Of a DNA stretch of 64,000 nt, positions 42,799 to 50,658 are shown one piece after another. The stretch spans positions 284,906-348,905 of the forward strand of contig NZ_MCIA01000001.1 in the NCBI RefSeq assembly GCF_003609635.1. Reading direction: 5' to 3'. The position numbers were made by a program, and so were the translations under genes. This DNA is from Lacrimispora algidixylanolytica. GTDB taxonomy: Bacteria > Bacillota > Clostridia > Lachnospirales > Lachnospiraceae. The notes below the pieces were generated by a model that saw nothing but the letters and a program-made list of their open reading frames with translations, did no database searches and was not told the DNA's origin. Position 1 is the stretch's first letter. Each line of letters opens with the position of its first letter.

Positions 42799-43494
42799 CT
42801 AAATTTTATACCCCACTCCCCATATCGTTTTGATATATTTCGGATCTTCTGCGGTATCACCCATTTTTTCACGCAAATGCCGAATATGAACGGTAATGGT
42901 GTTATTGCTTTTACTGTAATACTCATCTTGCCATATTTCACGGAATAACTTCTCAGAGCTTACAACCGTCCCCTTATTTTGAAGCAAGATACAGAGTATA
43001 GAAAATTCCGTTGGTGTAAATAAGATAGATTTTTCATTGATCAGACATTCGTGTGTTTTTGTGTTTATTTCCAGACCTGAATAGCACATAGTGGATCTTA
43101 TATCCGGTTCTTCTTTCCCGGTATTGTACTTTTTGTATCGGCGTAGCTGCGCCTTTACTCTGGCTATTAATTCGAGAGGAAGAAATGGTTTTGTCACATA
43201 ATCATCAGCTCCTAAAGTTAAGCCTGTTATTTTATCGGTTTCCTCATCTTTCGCGGTCAGCATAATAATCGGAAATGTATAATGTTCACGGATTTTCCGG
43301 CAGAGCTCAAATCCGTTTATATCCGGCATCATAATATCTAAAATAGCAAGGTCAAGCTCCGTACTTTCTATGCAGACAAGAGCCTCCTTAGCTGAATAAT
43401 ACTTAAATACGGTACAGTTCTCATTTTGTAAATAGACTTCTATCAAGTCTGCAATATCTTGTTCATCATCTACTACAAGAATTTTATCATTCAT
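42799..43494 (-). CDS. VanR-like OmpR-family response regulator 2
   Basis: A 231-residue regulator, paralogue of regulator 1: DDEQD acidic pair, phospho-acceptor Asp in LAILDIMMPDINGF, ADDYVTKPFLPLELIARVKAQ, and the winged helix HIRHLREKMGDTAEDPKYIKTIWGVGYKI. The start at 43494 follows AAAGGAGG; 27 codons upstream are open. First gene of the regulator-VanZ-kinase operon, with its own repeat-bearing promoter. Confidence 0.93.
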   Translation of the reverse strand: MNDKILVVDDEQDIADLIEVYLQNENCTVFKYYSAKEALVCIESTELDLAILDIMMPDINGFELCRKIREHYTFPIIMLTAKDEETDKITGLTLGADDYVTKPFLPLELIARVKAQLRRYKKYNTGKEEPDIRSTMCYSGLEINTKTHECLINEKSILFTPTEFSILCILLQNKGTVVSSEKLFREIWQDEYYSKSNNTITVHIRHLREKMGDTAEDPKYIKTIWGVGYKI

Positions 43495-43767
43495 AACTGG
43501 TATCCTCCTTTCAGGCATATTAAGGTATCTTATTATTGTATCAAAGGTAGCCATTCTATTTATGAATTCTTGCATTAGGAATTACTAAGATTTTCATAAG
43601 ATTCTTACTTTTAAATCTCATTTTCTATCTATCGTCTACATACCTTACTTTATTTTATTGATTATTTCCAGAAGTATAGTATAACGCAAATCATCAATGC
43701 AAATATAGGACCTTTTTAGAAAGATATGATTTTGTATCTACCAATGGGCGAAAAATCAAAAGATTGA
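43495..43767. other. Upstream region of the regulator 2 operon
   Basis: About 270 bp before the regulator 2 start. It contains the repeats described at 43559-43602 and AT-rich DNA otherwise, merging at 43768 into gene debris. Confidence 0.5.
43559..43602 (-). promoter_or_regulatory. Possible autoregulated promoter of regulator 2
   Basis: Minus-strand ATCTTA occurs twice, 11 bp apart (43586-43591 and 43597-43602). A weak -10-like CATAAA lies 21 bases downstream (43559-43564). The layout resembles the BcrAB-like promoter. Confidence 0.45.
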
Positions 43768-44003
43768 CTGATAAAATCCTTGGTTGACTTTGCTTTCCGC
43801 AAAAGATATTCCTATGATACCGTGATGATAGGGACACCAAATTCATGTCGGGAGTTCATGGGTCGTAAGCCCAGCTCCTCGAGAGATGCAAGCGTCTAAC
43901 TTTTTACACAGTAGAACAGGTTGGTCAGGTTGCCGTTAAAATCATTGAGAATTTCCATTCTTTCAAAATTATATATAAAAAAGCTAAGTCTATGGGTCAT
44001 TAA
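43768..44003 (+). pseudogene. Debris of an unknown gene
   Basis: Two protein-like stretches in different plus-strand frames: SLVDFAFRKRYSYDTVMIG with TPNSCREFMGRKPSSS (stop at 43897), then QLLERCKRLTFYTVEQVGQ and VAVKIIENFHSFKIIYKKAK (43872 to the stop at 44001). They overlap in position and neither has a start, which fits a frameshifted, truncated gene. I do not recognise the family. The end overlaps the rlmD terminator. Confidence 0.35.
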
Positions 44004-44022
44004 AGTTGACCTAAAACTTAGC
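43977..44022 (-). terminator. Terminator of rlmD
   Basis: Minus-strand GCTAAGT...ACTTAGC with inner GGTCA/TGACC pairing, followed by T6, 60 bp after the stop. Confidence 0.85.
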
Positions 44023-44081
44023 CTCTACATTTTCTATTATTTTTTGGTTTTAAAACCACAACTTTTTGTGATGATTTAGTC

Positions 44082-45461
44082 TTATTTCTTCTTGTCACTA
44101 CAAGATGTCATCAAAATCACACTCTCCACATGCCCAGAATGAGGAAACATATCACACCCACTAACCTTACTAAGCTCATACCCTCTCTCCGCCAGATACT
44201 TTAAATCCCTAGCAAGAGTGGCAGAATCGCAGCTCACATAAACCACCCGTTTCGGTTCCATCTTTACAATGGTTTCCAGGCAAACCTCATCACACCCTTT
44301 TCTTGGCGGGTCAACTACAATCACATCAGCGTGCACCTGATTCTTCTCAAACTGTTCAGGCAATACCTCTTCGACTTTCCCTACAAAGAACTCCACGTTC
44401 TCCATACCATTTAATTTTGCGTTCTCCTTGGCATCTTCAATGGCCTGTGGAACAAGCTCAACCCCATACACCTTCTTCGCCTTCTGAGCCAAGAACAGGG
44501 AGATGGTTCCAATGCCGCAGTAAAGATCCCAGACAGTTTCTCCTCCAGTCAGTCCAGCATACTCAAGAGCTGTGCCGTAAAGCTTCTCTGTCTGTACCGG
44601 ATTTACCTGGTAAAAGGACATTGGGGAAATTTGATATTTTACATCTCCAATATAATCTGTAATAAATCCAGGCCCATAAAGGTTCTCCACCTGGCTTCCC
44701 ATAATCACATTGGTTCTCTCTCTATTTACATTAAAGGAAATGCTTGTCATTCCCGGTACCTTAAGAAGCTCCTCTACCAGCTTCTCACTGTGAGGCATAC
44801 TTTTCCCATTGATCACCTGACACACCATAAGTTCTCCGGTCTTAAAGCCTTTACGAATCAAGGTATGGCGCATCAACCCTCTATGAGATTCCTCCTCATA
44901 TGGGAGTAAGTCATAACACTCCATATAGGCTTTCATAATCTTAAGAATCTCCTGATTCTCCTCTATGCCAAGGAGACAATCCTCACACCCAATAATGGAA
45001 TGTGTACGTCCAGCATAAAATCCAGTTATGATATCGCCCTCCTTGTCGGTTCCCCAAGGAAACTGAGCTTTGTTCCGGTATCTCCATGGCTCGTCCATTC
45101 CCATAATCGGTGACATGGGAATCTCAGTGAAACCGCCAATTCTTGTCAGATTATTGTATATCTTATTTTGCTTATACATAAGCTGCTCCTTGTACTCCAT
45201 GGCCTGAAGCTGGCAGCCTCCACATTGCCTTGCAACCGGGCACTTTGGCTCTACACGGTTACTGGAAGGCACAAGTATTTTCTCCAGCCTTGCGAAGCCA
45301 TAGGACTTCTTGGTCTTCATGGCCTTTGCTTCCACCTTGTCCCCGATTACGGTATCTTTAATAAACCAGGTGAATCCATCGGTCTTACCGATTCCTTCCC
45401 CTGTCTCGCTCATATCTTCAATGACTGTTTCAATCCTGTCATTTTTCTTCCACTCTGACAT
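44082..45461 (-). CDS. rlmD: 23S rRNA (uracil-5-)-methyltransferase, RlmD/RlmCD type
   Basis: A 459-residue SAM-dependent enzyme making 5-methyluridine in 23S rRNA. An N-terminal TRAM domain (ETVIEDMSETGEGIGK, about 1-60) is followed by an iron-sulfur motif CPVARQCGGCQLQ. The methyltransferase core has VWDLYCGIGTISLFLA (SAM loop), VDPPRKGCDE and the nucleophilic Cys in YVSCDSATLARDL. Gram-positive members often modify two sites (RlmCD). The start at 45461 follows GGAGGATGTT; four codons upstream are open. Monocistronic, with terminators on both sides. Confidence 0.93.
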   Translation of the reverse strand: MSEWKKNDRIETVIEDMSETGEGIGKTDGFTWFIKDTVIGDKVEAKAMKTKKSYGFARLEKILVPSSNRVEPKCPVARQCGGCQLQAMEYKEQLMYKQNKIYNNLTRIGGFTEIPMSPIMGMDEPWRYRNKAQFPWGTDKEGDIITGFYAGRTHSIIGCEDCLLGIEENQEILKIMKAYMECYDLLPYEEESHRGLMRHTLIRKGFKTGELMVCQVINGKSMPHSEKLVEELLKVPGMTSISFNVNRERTNVIMGSQVENLYGPGFITDYIGDVKYQISPMSFYQVNPVQTEKLYGTALEYAGLTGGETVWDLYCGIGTISLFLAQKAKKVYGVELVPQAIEDAKENAKLNGMENVEFFVGKVEEVLPEQFEKNQVHADVIVVDPPRKGCDEVCLETIVKMEPKRVVYVSCDSATLARDLKYLAERGYELSKVSGCDMFPHSGHVESVILMTSCSDKKK

Positions 45462-45613
45462 AACATCCTCCATCTTAATACTCTTGCCAAAGAAGCCTGC
45501 AAGCTTTCATTTATGGCAAATTTAAAATTTTTCTATGTGCCTATTGTATCTTTTTTTTCATCAGGAAGCAAGAGTACCTTTTTCCCCGGTGATCGCAATG
45601 AAATAAGTGAAAT

Positions 45614-45669
45614 AAAAAAAGAGCGAAACATTCCCGGAAAGGCTATGCCTTTCCTTCCTGCTTCGCTCT
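45614..45669 (-). terminator. Terminator of the deaD-like gene
   Basis: Minus-strand AGAGCGAA...TTCGCTCT with inner GGAAAGGC/GCCTTTCC pairing, followed by T7, 11 bp after the stop. Confidence 0.93.
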
Positions 45670-45680
45670 AGAAAAATTTA

Positions 45681-47372
45681 TTAGCCTTTTCCGTTGGCCT
45701 TTTCCATATGGATATTCTTACCTTTGATCTTTACATCTTTCATGGCCTGAAGCACAACATCTGCATTTTCTCTAGGAACTTCTACAAATGTATACTTGTC
45801 ATACATGTCGATGCTACCTACCATCTTTCCAGGTATACCGGACTCTCCAGCGATAGCTCCCAGGATATCTCCTGGCTTAACATTCTGGTTCTTACCGATG
45901 TTGATGAAAAGACGAGCCATATCATCTCTCTCGCCTCTAGAGGAAGAATCACTTCTTCCGCCTCGGCCACCTGCACCTGTACGGCCTCCACGACTGTTAC
46001 CACGGCCTCCGGCGCTGCCAAAGAGATTCTCAAGAGCATCAAGGGAACGAGGTTGTTTCACATCAATGATATCCTCATTCTCTTCACCCATCAGACGTTT
46101 TAGAAGGGCAGCTGCCAGATCCAAAGAAGTATATTCCTCTTCCAGAATTTTCTTCTCGATGATGTTTACCATCTTGCTTAAATCTGAATCAGCGATGGTA
46201 TCAGCTACGTTCACTAAAATCTTGTCCACTTTAATGGCTGTTACGTCATTTAAAGAAGGAACTGGCTGAGGTACGATCTTGGTCTTACAATAGCGCTGAA
46301 TGTCACGAAGCTTATAAACTTCCTTGCCAACAACAAAGCTAAATGCAATACCTTCACGGTTTGCACGGCCAGTACGGCCGATTCTGTGTACATAGTACTC
46401 ATCATCCTGTGGAAGATCGTAATTGAATACCGCTTCTACGTCCTCTACGTCGATTCCACGGGCCGCTACGTCTGTTGCCACAAGGATCTCTGTCTTACCG
46501 TTACGGAAGCTGTTCATGACTCTGTCACGCTGGATCTGCTTCAAATCACCGTGAAGCCCCTCTGCGAAATAACCACGGCCCTGAAGTGACTGTACCAGTT
46601 CATCTACCTGCTTTTTGGTGTTACAAAATGCAACAGAAAGCTTTGGTGCGTACATGTCTAAAAGACGGCACATAACCTCTACTTTGGTCTTTGGCTTCAC
46701 TTCATAATAGTACTGAGTAATATTTGGAACAGTCAGTTCTTTCTTAACTACTTTAACTGTTACCGGATCCTGCTGGAATTTTCTTGCGATTTCCATAATT
46801 GCAGAAGGCATGGTTGCAGAAAACATTACGGTCTGACGATCTTCTGGAAGCTGGCTTAAGATAGTTTCCATATCCTCTAAAAATCCCATGTTTAACATCT
46901 CATCTGCTTCATCCATAACAACGGTACGAACCGTATCAAACTTAACAGTTTTACGGCGCATATGATCCATAACACGTCCAGGAGTTCCGATAATGACTTG
47001 TGTTCCATCTTTTAAAGAACGGATCTGTTTTACAATATCCTGTCCTCCATAAATTGGAACGACCTTTACACCATGCATATATTTTGCAAGCCTGCGGATC
47101 TCATCTGCTACCTGAATTGCAAGTTCTCTTGTAGGGCAGAGTGCAATCGCTTGAAGCTTTTTTACTTTAGGGTCAACCTTCTGTAACAGGGGAATACCAA
47201 AAGCTGCTGTCTTACCGGTTCCTGTCTGAGCCTGACCGATAATATCTCTTCCTTCTACCTGGACTGGAATTGCCTGGGCCTGGATTGGAGACGCTTCTTC
47301 AAATCCCATATCTGCTACAGCCCGCAGAATTCTTTCATCTAACTGTAATTCATCAAATCTCATTGTTTCCAT
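45681..47372 (-). CDS. deaD: DEAD-box RNA helicase, CsdA/DeaD type
   Basis: A 563-residue cold-shock type helicase. Motifs: ASPIQAQAIP, AQTGTGKT, PTRELA, TPGR, VMDEADEMLNMGF, SATMP, ARGIDVEDVE and HRIGRTGRAN. After residue 440 comes a Gly/Arg/Ser-rich linker (GGRGNSRGGRTGAGGRGG) and then a DbpA-like RNA-binding domain (GDILGAIAGESGIPGKMVGS to HMEKANGKG). This order matches the long DeaD/CshA-type helicases acting in ribosome assembly and mRNA decay. The start has only AAAGGA at 11 bases. A long GC-rich leader with a hairpin precedes it, as in many cold-inducible mRNAs. Confidence 0.94.
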   Translation of the reverse strand: METMRFDELQLDERILRAVADMGFEEASPIQAQAIPVQVEGRDIIGQAQTGTGKTAAFGIPLLQKVDPKVKKLQAIALCPTRELAIQVADEIRRLAKYMHGVKVVPIYGGQDIVKQIRSLKDGTQVIIGTPGRVMDHMRRKTVKFDTVRTVVMDEADEMLNMGFLEDMETILSQLPEDRQTVMFSATMPSAIMEIARKFQQDPVTVKVVKKELTVPNITQYYYEVKPKTKVEVMCRLLDMYAPKLSVAFCNTKKQVDELVQSLQGRGYFAEGLHGDLKQIQRDRVMNSFRNGKTEILVATDVAARGIDVEDVEAVFNYDLPQDDEYYVHRIGRTGRANREGIAFSFVVGKEVYKLRDIQRYCKTKIVPQPVPSLNDVTAIKVDKILVNVADTIADSDLSKMVNIIEKKILEEEYTSLDLAAALLKRLMGEENEDIIDVKQPRSLDALENLFGSAGGRGNSRGGRTGAGGRGGRSDSSSRGERDDMARLFINIGKNQNVKPGDILGAIAGESGIPGKMVGSIDMYDKYTFVEVPRENADVVLQAMKDVKIKGKNIHMEKANGKG

Positions 47373-47447
47373 AAATAATTAATTCCTTTCTCATGACCTG
47401 CCGGGTTCCCATGTTGCCGACGGTCGCACACACGCACTTTCACAAAA

Positions 47448-47494
47448 CAAAACGAGATGGAACAGGCACGTTTCAGACCTTAATCCTCTCGTTT
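47448..47494 (-). promoter_or_regulatory. Terminator-like hairpin in the deaD leader
   Basis: Minus-strand AAACGAGAGG pairs with CCATCTCGTTT, followed by TGTTTTGT, 75 bp before the deaD start. It lies within the probable leader and could attenuate transcription; it may instead mark the end of an upstream transcript. Confidence 0.5.
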
Positions 47495-47610
47495 CACAAA
47501 TGTAAACTATAGCAGGTTTTATTTTAAGTGTCAAGGGGCATAACTTTATTTTTTTATTGTCTTCCCTAAAATACAGAAGAATGGCTCATGGTATATATTT
47601 CCATCCGTTG

Positions 47611-47674
47611 TTAAAAATAAAACAGACCTTCCCAGTAAAGAATCAAGATTTAGATCTTAATCTTACTAGAAGGG
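47611..47674 (-). terminator. Terminator of the amino acid ABC operon
   Basis: CCTTC..AGTAA.. pairs with ..TTACT.GAAGG around an inner GATTTAGATC structure; TTTTATTTTT follows on the minus strand. Confidence 0.65.
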
Positions 47675-47701
47675 CCTATTTAATAGGAAGCTTTCATCTT
47701 A

Positions 47702-48298
47702 TCATTCCCCGTATAACTGTTGCACAACTCCGGCAATTAACTTAGCCGTTCCGGTAACTCCGAGGAGTGAGGAGTCGATCATAAGGTTTGTATGTTCCGG
47801 GTTATTTGGAAGGTAACCGGCATATTTTTTATGATATGTGTTTCTCGCTTTATCCACGGACTGAATCATCTTTTTGGCTTCACTGATTGTCATGCCTAAA
47901 GAATTGACGCAGTTTTGAATCCGCTTTTGATACGGAGCATAAATAAAGATATTAATATTATTCTTTTCTTTTTCCAGTATGTGATTGGAGCATCTGCCCA
48001 CCAGGATACAACTTTCCTTCTTTGCAAGATCCAAAATGATATCCTTTTGAACATCAAAAATGATGTCCTGCATGTAATCCTCATCGGTTCCAAGTGGAAA
48101 CATATGAGAGAATAATAGATGTTTCGACTTTTCTTCTTCTTCACTTATGGTTGAAATCGGAAGATTCAGTTTTTTTGATACCTCTTCCACAATATCACGG
48201 TCATAAAACTTTACTCCAAGTTCTTTTGAAAGTTCCCTGGCAATAGGGCCCCCCATACTTCCAAACTCACGGGCAATCGTGATTGTAAACTTTTTCAT
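47702..48298 (-). CDS. Cytidylate kinase-like protein
   Basis: A 198-residue P-loop protein of the AAA_26 / cytidylate-kinase-like family. It begins ITIAREFGSMGGPIARELSKELG, where the usual G-x-x-G-x-G-K-S/T loop is replaced by EFGSMGGPIA, then FYDRDIVEEVSKKL and CILVGRCSNHIL (Walker B-like region). The sequence is more distant than housekeeping Cmk, and clostridia carry several copies of unknown substrate. It starts 14 bp after the second permease of the amino acid ABC system and is probably the last gene of that operon. Confidence 0.85.
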   Translation of the reverse strand: MKKFTITIAREFGSMGGPIARELSKELGVKFYDRDIVEEVSKKLNLPISTISEEEEKSKHLLFSHMFPLGTDEDYMQDIIFDVQKDIILDLAKKESCILVGRCSNHILEKEKNNINIFIYAPYQKRIQNCVNSLGMTISEAKKMIQSVDKARNTYHKKYAGYLPNNPEHTNLMIDSSLLGVTGTAKLIAGVVQQLYGE

Positions 48299-48312
48299 TC
48301 AAAAGTTCCTCC

Positions 48313-48975
48313 CTAACCAGTTACGATAGTTTTTTGATAACGCCTCACCACAGTACTGAGTGCAAAGCAGATGATAAAATAGCAAAGTGCCTCGAAGGCA
48401 AACAGCATCATCATGCCACGTACATCGTAGATACTGCCTAAAACAACAGAGCTGTTTCTCATAAATTCTGCAACGTCCACCATCTTTAAGAAGGAGGTAT
48501 CTTTAATGATTGTGATGACCTGGCTTAACAGTGCAGGTATCACCTTCTTAAAAGTCTGGGGAAGTATAATGTACCAGAGGGTCATTAAAAACCCAAATCC
48601 CTGAGACCGGGCGCTGTCAAACTGACCCATGGGAATGGCGTTTAACCCTCCTCTAACGATTTCTGCCATAACAGCAGAAGTAAAGAGCGTAATTGCAAAT
48701 ACCGACACTCCTACTTTATTCCCTTTGACCGTAAAATAGATCCAGAGGATCCACAAAAGATTGGGGGTACAGCGGAAAAATTCAGTATAAATTGCAACCA
48801 GCACTCCTGCCCATTTCCATTTACCAGATGCATAGGTACGGATTAAGGCAAACACAGTACCAAAAAACATACTGAAGATAGTAGATAACACTGCGATCAA
48901 CACGGTCATCTGCAATCCTTTTAACATAAAGAATACATTTGCCTGAGTGAAGATCTGATGAAATAATTCTATCAT
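48313..48975 (-). CDS. Polar amino acid ABC permease 2
   Basis: A 220-residue inner-membrane permease of the HisM/GlnP type, with about five segments and the ATPase-contact loop EIVRGGLNAIPMGQFDSARSQG, the EAA motif of amino acid importers. It overlaps the previous permease by 4 bases, and the two form the heterodimeric channel. Start at 48975 by the ATGA overlap. Confidence 0.93.
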   Translation of the reverse strand: MIELFHQIFTQANVFFMLKGLQMTVLIAVLSTIFSMFFGTVFALIRTYASGKWKWAGVLVAIYTEFFRCTPNLLWILWIYFTVKGNKVGVSVFAITLFTSAVMAEIVRGGLNAIPMGQFDSARSQGFGFLMTLWYIILPQTFKKVIPALLSQVITIIKDTSFLKMVDVAEFMRNSSVVLGSIYDVRGMMMLFAFEALCYFIICFALSTVVRRYQKTIVTG

Positions 48976-49703
48976 GCGACCTCCTCATCTGCTGTAATTT
49001 CAAGCCTTTTTGCAGTCGGCAGCTTCATAGAACGAATCTCTAAGTAGCGGGCAAGCCTTGCCAGAGGGAAACAGATGATAAAGTACATAACCGCACTTGT
49101 AAAGTATGCCTGAGCAAAATAGCCTCTTTCAGAACCCCAAGAATCTGTAAAATACATGAGATCCATACCTGCAACCATGGCAAGGATAGAGGTGTTCTTA
49201 ACAAGCCCAAGAGCCTGATTGGCTAGAGGCGGCAGGATTATCTTCACGGTCTGAGGCAAAACGATGTGATACATGGTCTCCAGATAAGAAAACCCCTGAG
49301 AAGATGCTGCCTCAGACTGTCCCTTCGGGATAGCTTCAATTCCGGTTCTAATAACCTCAGCGATATAGGCTCCATGATAAACACCAACTCCCACCACGCC
49401 CAGTATGAATTTAGGGATGCGAAAACCCGTGTTTGTAAAAAGCATGGGCAGGATAGAGTAATAGCAGACCACCTGCAAAGCCAGAGGCGTATTCTGTATT
49501 AATTCCACATAGATTCGTGAAATAATACGAAACGGTTTGAATTTAGCCGTAGATAACAGACCGAATACCACTCCTAGGGCAAGCGAAACCGCAAGCCCTA
49601 CCAGTGATATTTTAAGAGTCATAAGAAAGCCTGGTATATAATATTCGGGAAATGCCTGAAACAGGGCATTCCAGCGTTTTGGATCAAAAAGACCTTTAAT
49701 CAT
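48972..49703 (-). CDS. Polar amino acid ABC permease 1
   Basis: A 243-residue permease, same family, with the EAA loop EVIRTGIEAIPKGQSEAASSQG and five or so segments. GFLMTLKISLVGLAVSLALG opens the channel domain. It follows the binding protein by 24 bp. Together with the second permease, the ATPase and the binding protein it forms a complete glutamate/aspartate/glutamine-type importer; the exact amino acid cannot be read. Confidence 0.93.
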   Translation of the reverse strand: MIKGLFDPKRWNALFQAFPEYYIPGFLMTLKISLVGLAVSLALGVVFGLLSTAKFKPFRIISRIYVELIQNTPLALQVVCYYSILPMLFTNTGFRIPKFILGVVGVGVYHGAYIAEVIRTGIEAIPKGQSEAASSQGFSYLETMYHIVLPQTVKIILPPLANQALGLVKNTSILAMVAGMDLMYFTDSWGSERGYFAQAYFTSAVMYFIICFPLARLARYLEIRSMKLPTAKRLEITADEEVA

Positions 49704-49727
49704 ATCAACGTTCCTTTACATTACAGG

Positions 49728-50615
49728 TTACTGTAATCCCCATTTATCCTGAAGTTTCTTCATAGAACCATCAGAAATCATGGAGGTGACTTTCTCTTCT
49801 ACCAATCCTGCAAGACCTGTATTATCTTTTGCAGATGCAACTCCATAATCCTGTTCTGCAAAACGATCTTCTAAGATTTGATTCTTATCATTTACATAAC
49901 CTGCTAAAATGGCGCGGTCAACGGAGAAACAGTCAATCTGCTTGGTTGCAAGAGCCTGAGCAAGTGCTGGATAACCATCAAATTCCTGGAACTCTGGCTT
50001 AACTTTTAAGCCTTTCTCATCTACATACTTCATGGTTACTTCTTTTGTATTGGCAGACTGAGCAATTCCTACAACCTTGCCATCAAGTCCTTCGATGGAA
50101 GTAATACCAGAATCCTTATTTACCAAAAGGCCTACAGCATCGGTATAGTAAGGTGTGGAGAAGTTATAAGTTTCCTTTCTCTCATCTGTGATGGTAAAGG
50201 TAGCGATAACTAAATCAATTTCTCCGTTCTCTAAAAGAGGACCTCTCGTTTTAGCAGTAACACCCTGGAATGCAACCAGTTTCTTCTCTTTTGCTTCTTC
50301 TGGTGTACAACCAAAGATCTTGCCTGCGATCTCATAAGCAAGATCATCTTCAAACCCTTCATATTCTCCTGTTGCTGTATTTTGAAGGCTGAACTTTGGA
50401 ATATCGGATTTACAACCAACCTTTAAAGTACCACGATCAATAATCTTTTTAACGTCAGCTGCCACGTCTTTTGTGCCAGCCGCGGTAGTCTCCCCTGCCT
50501 TGGTAGTTTCTGTAGCTGCTTTGGTAGTCGTCTGTTCCGGTTTAGAACCACCACACGCTGTTAAGGTAGCCGCCATGGCTATTGTAAGTGCAAGTGATAA
50601 CATCTTTTTCATCAT
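49728..50615 (-). CDS. Amino acid ABC substrate-binding lipoprotein
   Basis: A 295-residue lipoprotein with a signal peptide (KKMLSLALTIAMAATLTAC, lipobox LTAC) and a Thr/Ala/Lys-rich linker. The SBP family 3 fold has GTLKVGCKSDIPKFSLQNTA, GEYEGFEDDLAYEIAGKIFG, ATFTITDERKETYNFSTPYY and a second lobe with IAQSANTKEVTM. The ERKE-x3-FSTPYY motif is the usual ligand-site signature. The start at 50615 has GAGGAGG before it. Binds a polar amino acid at the cell surface and feeds the two permeases downstream. Confidence 0.93.
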   Translation of the reverse strand: MMKKMLSLALTIAMAATLTACGGSKPEQTTTKAATETTKAGETTAAGTKDVAADVKKIIDRGTLKVGCKSDIPKFSLQNTATGEYEGFEDDLAYEIAGKIFGCTPEEAKEKKLVAFQGVTAKTRGPLLENGEIDLVIATFTITDERKETYNFSTPYYTDAVGLLVNKDSGITSIEGLDGKVVGIAQSANTKEVTMKYVDEKGLKVKPEFQEFDGYPALAQALATKQIDCFSVDRAILAGYVNDKNQILEDRFAEQDYGVASAKDNTGLAGLVEEKVTSMISDGSMKKLQDKWGLQ

Positions 50616-50658
50616 ATCTGTTTCCTCCTCAATCATGATATTATATTAAACAAACATC

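Noticed and set aside
36890-43494. Acquired vancomycin resistance cluster
   Set aside because: VanR-, VanS- and VanZ-like genes are present but vanH, the D-Ala-D-Lac ligase and vanX are absent; the context is a peptide biosynthesis and immunity locus.
43860-43900. A tRNA-like GC-rich patch near 43860
   Set aside because: It cannot be folded into a cloverleaf and lacks the T-loop sequence; better explained as coding debris.
45796-46269. A 157-codon plus-strand open frame opposite the deaD-like gene
   Set aside because: It lies fully inside the helicase gene, has a Ser/Pro/Arg composition that mirrors the Gly/Arg-rich linker, and no ribosome site.
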